Source: Spinacia oleracea (Eukaryota; Streptophyta; Magnoliopsida; Caryophyllales; Amaranthaceae). Taken from it: a DNA stretch of 64,000 nt. Below the pieces are notes generated by a model. The model was not told the origin of the DNA, made no database searches, and saw only the letters and a program-made list of their open reading frames with translations. Of this stretch, positions 48,108 to 58,300 are shown in pieces. The stretch lies in the NCBI RefSeq assembly GCF_020520425.1, contig NC_079487.1, positions 88,851,141 through 88,915,140 of the forward strand, given 5' to 3'. A program made the position numbers and the translations under genes. How positions within the stretch are numbered: position 1 is the stretch's first letter; every line of letters begins with the position of its first letter.

Positions 48108-48113
48108 CACGTG
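48108..48113. promoter_or_regulatory. G-box in the KAB1 promoter
   Basis: CACGTG in CCACGTGCC, about 190 bp upstream of the start codon. G-boxes bind bHLH/bZIP factors. A GATTA(GATTA)2 run lies just downstream at about 48062-48080. Confidence 0.45.
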
Positions 48114-48193
48114 CCTTTTTATTGTCCTCTTATTTTTTTAGGACACTGTTTAATTAGGACAAACTCCCAATTAATCACCTTTTATATGATATA

Positions 48194-49371
48194 GGAAAAA
48201 TTACTTTAAATAATCCAACCTTTTGGCAATTTTCCATTAATAATTCAACCTTTGGATTATTATCTATTAATCCAACCTTTGCACCTTATTAACTTTTATT
48301 GCACCCAGATGACCGTTTACCTGTTAACAAGATCACCCTCTTATTTTTATTAAAAAAAAATAAAATAAAAAGCTTTTAGAAATACAGGATAATTGTTTTT
48401 TATTCAAAAAATAAAAAATTAAACTCCTCCTTTCTCTCTTCTCGGTTTATTCCTTCCTTTGTTCCCCAAATGAATTTTCACCACCTTCATCGATGATCCA
48501 TGCCAGCCACCACCTACGGCATTTTAAATTATCGTCGTCGCTTTAAATACTCAAAGCCCAGATTCGCACAAGCCAACAAATATCCGATATCCATATTTGC
48601 AAAAGGCCCGAGAAAATCAAATTGGGGAAAAAATTAAGGTTCTTGTTCAAATAATTTGGGGTACATTATGAACAATTTGGTTCGCATTAGGCATGAATTT
48701 GAGTATTTTTTTATTTCGATCAAATAAATAGTTCTTTTACAATTTGGTAGGAAATCAAAATTTGGGTGGGTTGGAGGGTTGGTCGGCATCGGCGATGGTG
48801 CTTGAAGGTCAACTATGTTGGTGGTTGTTGCGGCAATGACGAAAGTGGTTACTAATTGTTGCTTCTGCTTTTGTACTTTGCTTTCTTTTGGGTTTCTGGG
48901 CAATCTATGTAGATTTGGATGAGAAAATGTAAGTGATTGAATAGTGCATAAAATCAATTTGTTGTGGTTTATTTTAATGATCAGATGATGCTGATGACAA
49001 TGGTGGTGGGAGTGAGTAAGGTTGGGGGTGGAGGATGGAGGAGAAACGGGGGATGTGGGTGGTGGAGGAAGGATGAGAAAAGATGACAATGGTGGTGAGA
49101 TTAGAGTGACTAAGGACAGAGAGGAGGAAAGAAGAAAGAACGAAATACAATAAATTAAAAAGAAAATAAATTATTAATTTAAAAAATAAAATAAATTATG
49201 ACAAATGGCTGTATGACACGTGTATAGGTTACCTGATGTATTGGGTTGGTGACCGGTTGGGTGCAATAAAAGTTAATGGGGTGCAAAGGTTGGATTATTA
49301 GATAATAATCCAAATGTTGAATTATTAATGGAAAATCGTCAAAAGGTTGGATTATTAAAAGTAATTTTTCC
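48194..49371. mobile_element. Mutator-like element (possibly Pack-MULE), 1178 bp
   Basis: Long inverted ends of about 115 bp start GGAAAAATTACTTT and run through AATAATCCAACCTTTTG to TTGCACCCA. Perfect 9 bp target duplications TATGATATA lie at 48185-48193 and 49372-49380. There is no transposase. The interior (48440-49130) is unlike the arms, GC-richer, and includes a 151-codon Ser/Pro/His-rich minus-strand frame. It may be captured host DNA, but I cannot name a source gene. Confidence 0.88.
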
Positions 49372-49419
49372 TATGATATATGTAATACAGTATAATTATG
49401 TCCAATCCCTCTATCTAAA

Positions 49420-49484
49420 GGTGTTTGGGGGCCTGCCGGCCCAGACACGAAAAAAGCCCGCCTATGCACGGGCACGAAAATAAC
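49420..49484. other. Older hAT-like flank, left piece
   Basis: GGCCTGCCGGCCCAGACACG and CCTATGCACGGGC resemble the GGCTTATGCACGGCGGCCCGG stretch at about 52720-52745. The 49485-52599 hAT therefore seems to sit within an older GGCCCG-rich transposon, 49420-52830. Confidence 0.35.
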
Positions 49485-49831
49485 TAAACTTGTCAAAATT
49501 GACCCGATCCGAAATCGACCCGAAAATACTGGATCTTGAACACGATTTTTTGACCCGTAACCCGATTTTATTCGAACCCGAGTAAATCGAAAATTAATAG
49601 GTCAAAACCCGACCGAATCCGTTTTGGACACGACCGATTGAAAAGCATTGAATTTATAGTAATAAATGAAATTATGAGAAAATTTAAGCATAATAAACAC
49701 ATTGTTTTTACTATTGTTGTGTGTAATATGATTTTACTTTGAATTATACGCCATTTTTATGGTCGAATTTGACTAAATATAAACTTGTGTAGGAAAATTT
49801 GTTAATTTGTGCCCATAATTTGCGCAATTTT

Positions 49832-49868
49832 GATGGTGCAGACGTGTGCACGTAGCTCTAGGTGCACC
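49832..49868. repeat. Inner inverted repeat, left arm
   Basis: Starts GATGGTGCAGACGTGTGCAC. Pairs with 52354-52390 at 32 of 37 positions. Together the arms may delimit a second element inside the hAT. Confidence 0.8.
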
Positions 49869-49927
49869 GGGATCAAACGACCAAACATTAAACACAAAAC
49901 GCGCGTTTTCGTTAAATTCCCAGAAAA

Positions 49928-52310
49928 AAAGAACAATTCCCCTAAACAAAAGAACATTAAAGGATTTGTTCTTTTCAGCTATGTTTATCGCGTTTTTATT
50001 TGATTCGTTGTTATTTTTGCGATATATATTCTTCTGGGTTTTATGTTTTGAATTCAAATTGTGAAGAGAAGAGAGAAAGTGTGAACTAGGTTTTCTTAAA
50101 TGGGTTTTAGAGAGAGAAAGTAATGAAAATCCCCAAAAATTCGACGATTTTTCTGCTTCAACATCAAATTAAATTTATTTTTCTTCTTCAAATCTGAATT
50201 CTGCAGCTGATAATTAGATTTTGGGAGGTAATTTTTTAATTTTGTAATAATAAATGGTATGTTTTAATGATTTTGATTTTGAAATAATTGTGTTTTTGAT
50301 GATTTTGACTATTTTGATGATTTTGATTTTGTAATAATAGTGTTTTGATGAATTTGATTATTTTAATGAATCAAATTATGTAATAACACGCTGATTTCGT
50401 TGAAATCGTTGATTTAGAAGATTTTGATTATATAATTACGATTTTTTTCCAGAAAAGAACAGTTTTACGTATTAAAGAACATATGCTCGTATTAAAAGAA
50501 CAATTTCATTATAGTAGAAAAATAGACCATTTGTGTTTTATAATTTGTTCTTTTATTTTATTGTGCTCTTTTTTTATTATTATTATTTTTAATTTCATTT
50601 GCGTTTCATAACTTGTTCTTTTTATTTTTCTTGTTACTTTTTATTTATCCTTTGTTCTTTTGATTGCGTTCTTTTTCTTGTTTTTATACATGTTAACCTA
50701 TTATTTTTTCAGATATTATGAATAATGTGCTTTATAATTCATAACAGAATGATGAAAATGATGATTCCGAATCATATGTTATTGTGCGATAAAGTACTTG
50801 ACTTGTTCTTTTAGTCTCTGTATTTGTTCTTTTAGACTTTTCATTTGTTCTTTTTATAATACTCTGCTAAAAGAATAAAATAAAAACACGTGCACGGTTC
50901 TCATTATGCACTCTTTAACAATTTTTTCTTTCTCCTTCTCTGTTCAGCTGTTCTTCAATTCTTTGATTCTACTTCCTATTTGTTCATTTTCTATTTTTCA
51001 GCAACCATACATATAATAATTGTACTTATGAGTCATAACCATTAGTCATTTTAGAAATACATTTTAGAGAGAGAAAGAGGAGAGTATTTATATTTTCTCA
51101 GCATAAGAGATATTTTTTGAGAGAGAAAGAGTGAGACGGTGAATGAAAGAGTAAAAAAATACATTTTCTCCTTATTCTCTCTCTAAAATTCCTTCTGAAT
51201 GTTTCTCGTTTGTTGAAAATGAGTGAATTAAGAAAAACACTAGTTCAATTTGGCTAGTTTTTGAAGCAAGAGAATCTCTGGAGAACATGGTATTTTCCGA
51301 GGATTGATATCAGTTTTTGAAGATTTATTAAAAGATATTGATGCTCCTGATAAATGTTGATCAAGTGTTTAAGGAACGTTTCCTTGTTCTTTCCTCTAAT
51401 GTTCTTTTCAAATTGTTATGTTCTTTTCACAACTTTACTTTTACTGTGTCATCAACATAGTTTGTTCTTTTATATCAACGTATATAGATTGTTAGAAAAG
51501 AACATATAATGGTTTGAAAAGAACAAATAATACTTAAAAAAGAACATAGTCTGATTCGTGGTAAAAGAACAAAAATACTTTTATAAAAAATATAGATTTA
51601 GTTTTAAGTGCATCAAAAAATCGCCGTTTCGTCTTTTTAATCAGAACATAAAATCATTTGAATATAACAAATCACACTTAATAAAAGAACATCGATCTGA
51701 TGTGTGGGATAAGAACAAAAATACATTTAGGTCTAGTTTTAAATGCATCAAAATATCGTCGTTTTCGTCTTTTTAATTAGAACATTATATGGTTTGAAAA
51801 GAACAAATACAACTAATAAAAGACCATAGATTTGTTGTTCTTGTCTTTTTGTCCATTTCATTCTGTTCTTTAGTTTAATAAGGAAAAAGAAAATGTTATT
51901 CTTTTCATGTGTTTTGTTCTTTTTTCTTTTTTTGTTGTCGTTTTTTATTTATTTTGAGTTTTTGTTATTTTATTTTTCTTTTGATTTTGTTCTTTGTGTT
52001 TTGTAAAAAAATTGTTGTTCTTTTTTTATAATTATTTTGTGTTCTTTTTAACTTTTTTACAGTTTTTTAATATTTAATAATATTATGGATAATATGTTTT
52101 TTTGTTTTTCTGTTGCATTTTTTACACGGTGTTCTTTTTGAAAAATAGTTGTTCTTTTTTATAGTTTATCAGGAGAGAGAATATGTTATTTTCATTTTTG
52201 TATATTTTCTTTAATTTTTTAACATCAGTGTTCTTTTCAGGTTTTAGTTAATGTTCTTTTCGTTTACTCTATTATGTTCTTTCGGTTTGTTTCTTATGTT
52301 CTTTTTCGGT
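49928..52310. repeat. Dispersed GTTCTTT/AAAGAAC motif array
   Basis: I count about 35 copies of GTTCTTT or its complement, many as TGTTCTTTT, in about 2.4 kb. They are in both orientations and irregularly spaced, with clusters at 50540-50860, 51390-51570 and 51900-52300. Base composition alone would give about one. Confidence 0.85.
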
Positions 52311-52353
52311 TTTTTTTTTGCGTTTTCTTTTAATGTTTTTGCGTTTTCGTGCA

Positions 52354-52390
52354 GGTGCACGTAGATCTACGTGCAGGCCTCTGCACCATC
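52354..52390. repeat. Inner inverted repeat, right arm, with 20 bp palindrome
   Basis: Partner of 49832-49868. It contains the perfect palindrome TGCACGTAGATCTACGTGCA at 52356-52375. Confidence 0.85.
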
Positions 52391-52599
52391 TGCGCGTTGA
52401 TAATTTGTATATTTATCACCTAATGAAATATAATGCGCGTTTTAAAAGCTCTCAACTCGTTGGGTCAACCCGAATCCGAAAGTTCTTGGTCTTGAACAAG
52501 CATTTGTAAACCCGAACTCAAAAGTGACCGACCCGATTCAACCCGAACCCGAAAATAACTTTTTACAACCCAACCCGACCGACCCGTTTGACAGGTCTA

Positions 52600-53939
52600 A
52601 AAACAACACATCCTGACACAAAATTGTGGGCCAGGTCCGAGCTGTATTTTTTTTGGGTTAAAGCACGACAAGACACGACTCGGCCCGTCATGACAAAGCA
52701 AACAAACTTTAGTAAAAATAGGCTTATGCACGGCGGCCCGGTACGTGTAGAGTGGGATTGGCGTGCGTGAAACTCGACCCCGCCCAACCCACAACCATCT
52801 TTACCTCTATCCCTTAAATATTGATTTATTTTACTTTTACGATTTTGACGCACGATTTAAAACGTAAATATTTATAAAAGCAGATGTTCTAAATATATAT
52901 TTCGTTCAAAACAAATATAGCAAAACCTCATATGATTAATGGTATGTTTGAATACAAACGTAGAATGGAAAGGAAGGGGAGGAAAATAGTAAGATTTTCT
53001 TAACGTCAAGTGGCTTGTAACAATAATGAACATAAGTCACCTTATACAACCTTTTTTTAGTACCAATAACGCAAAAGAATCGTATTGGTACACTTAGCAT
53101 TGTATTGTTATACCAATACCACATTAATCAGTACCAATATCAAATTTATGAATAAAAATAAGAGTCATTTATGGCCAATTTGAACACAAGCAAAATTTGA
53201 CATAGACTTTCTTGGAAAAGATGAGGAAGGGGAGAGGAAAGAAAGGGAAGGAGAAGGTGAGCTACATTTTTTTTTCCTAAATCTTTCCAATCTTGGAAAG
53301 ATAGATGCTTAAAAAAATGAGGGGAAATCCCTCTCCCTCCTCTTCCTTCGGCCAATCTTTTATCCAAACAATGGAGCTTGTTCCCCTTTCTTTTCTCTTC
53401 CTTGTGTTTCTCTCATTTCCTCTTATCCAAACCAAGTGTAAGTTATATTTATAGATTATTATAAATTCATGATCAATCTTTAAAAGTGCAATGTGATAAT
53501 ATTTAAAGTGCGGTTGGAGTACGATTGATCTTTATGTACACATTATTTAGTTAGCAATTGTGAAGGCAAATAGAGGTGAGGGGAAAAGAGGGAAGAGAAT
53601 CAGAGATCAAGAGAAACGGAGTTGAGGGAAGAGAAAGAGGAGCTTTAATTTTCTTTATACTCCGTACTCGGTAACATTTTGTAACAATTCAGTGATCAAA
53701 AGGGTTAAATGGTTAACTTTATACAGTATTACTGATTTTGAAGTAATAATTTTTATTTAAATGAACATTTTATCACTAAGAAATAAATAACTTTTACGTT
53801 ATATCTGTTAATTTTTAAGCATTTTAAGTTAATTTTTACTCCAATATACAATACTCTTATTTATTGTACACCACGTTTAACTAAAAATGTGTGTTTAATG
53901 ATTTGCTTTACCAAAAAGGGAAGGAAAATAAACCTCTTC
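52600..53939. other. Intergenic, transposon debris
   Basis: 52600-52830 is the right part of the older GGCCCG-rich hAT-like repeat. Around 52940-53440 there are purine-rich and complementary pyrimidine-rich halves with TTTGGATA-like ends, possibly a decayed MITE. No gene seen. Confidence 0.4.
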
Positions 53940-53940
53940 A

Positions 53941-54642
53941 TCTATCTATAGCTAGTACTCCCTCCGTATTTATTTAAGAGATACACTTGGTCGGACACGG
54001 GTATTAAGAAAAAGAATTGAATGAAATAAAGTAATAAAAGAAGTGGGGTTGAGTGAATATTTTAATAAGTAAAATAAGTGGAGACCATGTCATTTTAGGG
54101 GATGGAGGGTGGGGGTGGGATGTAAATAGATTATTTAATTAGATGGTGGGGTAGATAAGTTACTAAAAATGGCAAGTGTATCTCTTAAATAAATACGGCC
54201 GGAAAAGGCAAGTGTATCCCTTAAATAAATACAGAGGGAGTATTTAAAAAGGAACACCATAGATTATTAAAAGCCATGTGTCATCTCATTATTAGAAGCC
54301 ATGTGACATCTCTCCTTTCATCCATCATTTTGTTTTGTTTTTTTTTCAATTTTTCTTTATTGTTTATATGATTTACAACTTGTAATGCCTCTTCCACTTC
54401 ATTTTCCTTATTCAACATCAAGTTATTAATAGTCTAATATACTCATTAGTCTCTTCCACTCCACCCTTTAACATCCAATATTTATTCAACATATAATTTT
54501 TACATTTTTCCAACCTTCAAATTACACCTCTATTTAATTCATATATTACCAAAAATCACAATTACTCACTAATTAAAAATTCAAAAGACATCTGAACAAC
54601 CACTATAAAACCGCCCGTTCTATGAACGGGTTCAAAAGCTAG
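53941..54642 (+). mobile_element. Small Helitron, split by a Stowaway MITE
   Basis: The 3' end has a GC-rich hairpin CCCGTTC-TAT-GAACGGG (54614-54630), eight bases, then CTAG followed by T, the classic Helitron terminus. The 5' end TCTATCTATAGCTAG follows an A, as expected for insertion between A and T. Without the MITE it is about 420 bp and non-coding. Confidence 0.6.
53958..54240. mobile_element. Stowaway-type MITE inside the Helitron
   Basis: Ends CTCCCTCCGTATTTATTTAA and (inverted) CTCCCTCTGTATTTATTTAA with TA on both sides (53956-53957, 54241-54242). The right terminal sequence is partly duplicated (AAGTGTATC(T/C)CTTAAATAAA twice, near 54173 and 54210). 283 bp, non-coding. Confidence 0.9.
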
Positions 54643-55341
54643 TTTTATAGTAATACAAAGTAATATTTTAAAATAAGAAAAATTACGTGCCACTTGTCAC
54701 CTTATAAAACACAAAAAGTGGGAAAGTAAGTACGAATGTAGGACGACTAATTAATGAAATTGAAAATCAACACTTAGTAGGATAGTACCAATGACATACA
54801 TGTTTCTCCCCATCCACTTCCCCTAACACATAGTACCAAATAGCAATGTCGCTCTATATAACAAATGCACGGGAAAACTTGAGTATTGAACTATGTGCAT
54901 AAAATACAACTTAATGACTTGACCTTGCAAAGGAACGACTATGAAGAAATGGAAGTATATTACTATCCCTCATTGCCTGGTGATCTGTGGAAGATAGGCC
55001 TGCACCGAAGTCGCAATGCCTGCCAATAACTCCTATATTTACACAGTAAGTATAATGTGAAAGATGAACAGCTAAATGAATACTAACCACAAGATCAAAT
55101 ACGAGTACACAACGAATACAACTGAAGTGACTGAGCTTACGATCTATCTTTGCATCTGTACCCACCAACTTCAAACCAGATTAGTCCAATTCCAGACCAC
55201 AATTTTTCATCAGTGAGGTGATTTAGTGAAGCACTTCGTACCAGCTCAAAAATTCAGCACAAAGAAAGCTTCTTCAATTATGTTTCCGTTTCTGTTCCGT
55301 GACTATGATAAAAATTGACAGTTAGGTCATGCCATGTCAAC
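54643..55341 (-). other. Region 3' of the ARF-GEF gene, including its 3'UTR
   Basis: The 3'UTR should occupy the last few hundred bases next to 55342. I could not fix a poly(A) site. The 87-codon minus-strand frame at 54911-55174 has no recognisable domain and is probably UTR or flank. Confidence 0.4.
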
Positions 55342-58300
55342 CTAACCTTCTAAAGCCACGGGTTTGCTTGGGGGAAGAACTACGCAAGTAGAGGCTTCTT
55401 TATTTCCCTGATTATGCTGCCCTCTATCTAAATCAGCCTCTGAATACACTTCAGCTTGTAAGGATGGTACAATTTTATTCACATGTGACCATGTCAATTC
55501 CCATAAGCTATCTCCATCTGATCCACTTTCTGGTCTAAGCACTCCCCTCGTCTTCATTATAAGCAGAGAGTTTTTTAGGAGTTCCGGAACTAGTTCCTGA
55601 AGCTTCTCGCTCTTCTTCCCTCTAATTTTGACCTTCATATAAGTTTCCATCTGTCTTAAAACAGTCATCCATAGCTCACAGAATGTTGGCAACTGCATAA
55701 CTTCATTAATGGAGAGTAAAAACACTTTAGATAGGAGCTTGATTGCAACTACTAACATGGCTTCCATGTTTTTGTATGTTTTTGAAGACTGCCCTTGTAC
55801 AATTTCAACAAAGTCGTTTAGCATTGGAAATACAACCACATCGAAACACTGTAACCACAAGCTCTGTGAAAGATGGATCTCTTGCGCTCCACTCAAGCAT
55901 TTCTGGAGAGATGAAAGGGCGTGGTTCCGAACTGCTTCTCTATCATCCAAACAAAGCTTTCTCAATCCTTGCACAAGTCTTAACCACATCTCACCTATAT
56001 CCTGGACAACCATAGTAGCATCATCTTTATCTATAACTTCCTGGCTCTCACGTGCCCACCTAACCAGACAAGTCAAAGCTCCTGACATCAGATCCAATGC
56101 ATGAACAGATCTCTCTACTTCACCGACACGAGATTCTGCAAATTGTCTTGCTCCATCGACACAAAGAACGAAATTTGAAGGCAGCAGATGGGCTCCTTCA
56201 CTCATTATGAACGATAGTGCTTCAAATCCAGCTTCAGAAGCATCCGGGTGACGTGCAGTAATTGCAAGAAGAGACAGGATTATACGCCAACCCATTTGTG
56301 ATCTAATGCGATTAGCATTTGTCTTCACTAGCTGTCCTACTTCCTGAGTAATTTGTTCACAGTAAGCATCAGCAACTCGTGCATCAAGCTTCAGAACTAA
56401 CTGCAGTGACTTCAAAAGTTCATCTATTAAATTTTCTTTATAGGGAAGTAAACGCTGACAAATCCTCAGAAGCCCAAAAACAGCTTTTTCCACCAAGGCA
56501 CAAGGAGCCATAGTTGATTGAACAATATTAGAGATGTGTTCATAGACAGACTGCCATAGCAGTGAGATCCTATCTCGGTTGTTCAGAGTAATAGCAATCA
56601 ACAACTCAAGACAAAAAGTAGCATTAGCTTCATCCTCAGGATAACCAGTTTCTGCTTGTATTTGTTCTGCCCCCACAATTGCACGTACCAGATGCATCAA
56701 GGAATCAGCTTGCAAAAATTTGCTCTCAGTAAAGATGTTATTGATTTGACACTTCTGAACTATCTCTTGGGTGCACAGCCGAGCAGCAAGTTCTTCTTCA
56801 GAGGGCTGTGATATTGGCTCCTCAGTCTCAAAGGACAGGAGCTGGCTAAAGCGGCCCATCAACCCTGAAGGTTTCTTAGGAGCAACACTGATTTGTATGT
56901 GAGGTGAAGATAATGTATTTGCAAGAGGCTTTACATGTTCTGGGAGAGCAGAAAGAGCAGGTTCATCTGCAGCATCACAGACAGCAAAAGCAGAAAGAAA
57001 GCCAAACTCGTAAAATCGCAAGATGCAGTTTATTATGTTTTGCCAGCCTGTTCCAATACAGTCACCATATCTATTTGCAATCGTAAACACTGTGGTTGTC
57101 GATATCCTAGCCCTCGTATCATTACTATAAGCCAAAAGAAACTCCTCAAGATATGATGGATTCAATAGAGTTGTGAACTTGCAAAGAGAGATGACTATAT
57201 CATCAAGCACAGAATCATGGTGTAAGTATGCTGCAATCTTGGAAGCAGCTGAAAAGCCATCGATGCAAAGTTGGTAAACATCCTCATCTTCTGCATGATC
57301 AAATATGACTGAGATAGCAGCAACAGCTGGGCCTGCTACTATAGCAAACATATCATCATCGAGATACGGCTTATAAGCCGCTGCAATATAAGGGGATGTG
57401 TTTTGGGATCTCTGCATTAGATCGATCCAACGACTCAGTCTAATTTCACAGGAACCAGAACCTTGTTCCGGAGTAATACGTATCTCATTCTCACAGATTG
57501 AACTGTACAACTCGGACAGTAGTTCTCGAGGCAGATCATTACCATCATTGATGAGCCTATTATTCCGTATAAAATCCTCCTCTGTCATCTTCTTTTTCAC
57601 CTGTGAGTTGTGCTGATCAGTATTCAGCAATATAATTGAATACGACAGCAACAGTGCAGCATCCTTGTTTGCTAAGATATGTGGCGACTGCTCATAATAT
57701 CTTGCTGAGAAGGCCTCCAGCACCCTTTGTATCTTTTGCGCCTCTCCAGGGAGTCTGAATGTCTCCAAAAAGATCCGCAATGCAGTATCCATATTCATCC
57801 CCTTAAAATCAAAAGTCTGAGCAAATTCATTAAGAACCTGAACATAAAATTCCTCATGATTTCCCAGGAAATCTCCAACAAGATTCTTATCTAACCCAGT
57901 AGTATATCTCAGAAAACAAGCAACACTTTGAGCATCAAGTTTCTCAGGCAGCAAATGTGTACTCTGAAGAAACTCCAATCCTTCCTTTGGGTCACGGTTG
58001 AAATGATCGGCACCAGCCATCAACCGTTGCTTGATATATTTTGTTTGGCGAAGAAATGGAACCCAGTGTCCGGGTTCCTCATAACCATTACACTTGAACA
58101 ACCAAAACGGTTTATACTCCTCAAGTGTGATGGAAGTGTTCCCCAGATCAACACGTTCATCAGCAGTCCTCTCAGCCATTCCCTGGATCACTGCAACTAA
58201 GCCTTCCAAAGCAAGAACATGCATTGTGGAGAGTGGAGTATTCACTGGAAATGCACTTTTTGATAACAAATTAACCAACTCTTCAAATATATTTCTCGAG

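Larger units (their letters stand above)
49485..52599. mobile_element. hAT-type transposon, non-autonomous, 3.1 kb
   Basis: Left tip TAAACTTGTCAAAATTGACC and right tip (inverted) TAGACCTGTCAAACGGGTCG match the common plant hAT end TAGACCTGTCAAA. GACCCGA-type subterminal repeats occur at both ends (49500-49630, 52450-52590). Flanking 8 bp duplications AAAATAAC and AAAACAAC differ at one base. No hAT dimerisation or transposase frame was found. The interior is AT-rich and carries a dense GTTCTTT array between a second pair of inverted repeats. Confidence 0.8.

Noticed and set aside
47993-48190. A separate gene upstream of KAB1
   Set aside because: Only promoter-like sequence with a G-box; no frame.
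48634-49089. 151-codon minus-strand frame as a host gene
   Set aside because: It lies wholly inside a Mutator-like element, is low in complexity and has no domain I recognise.
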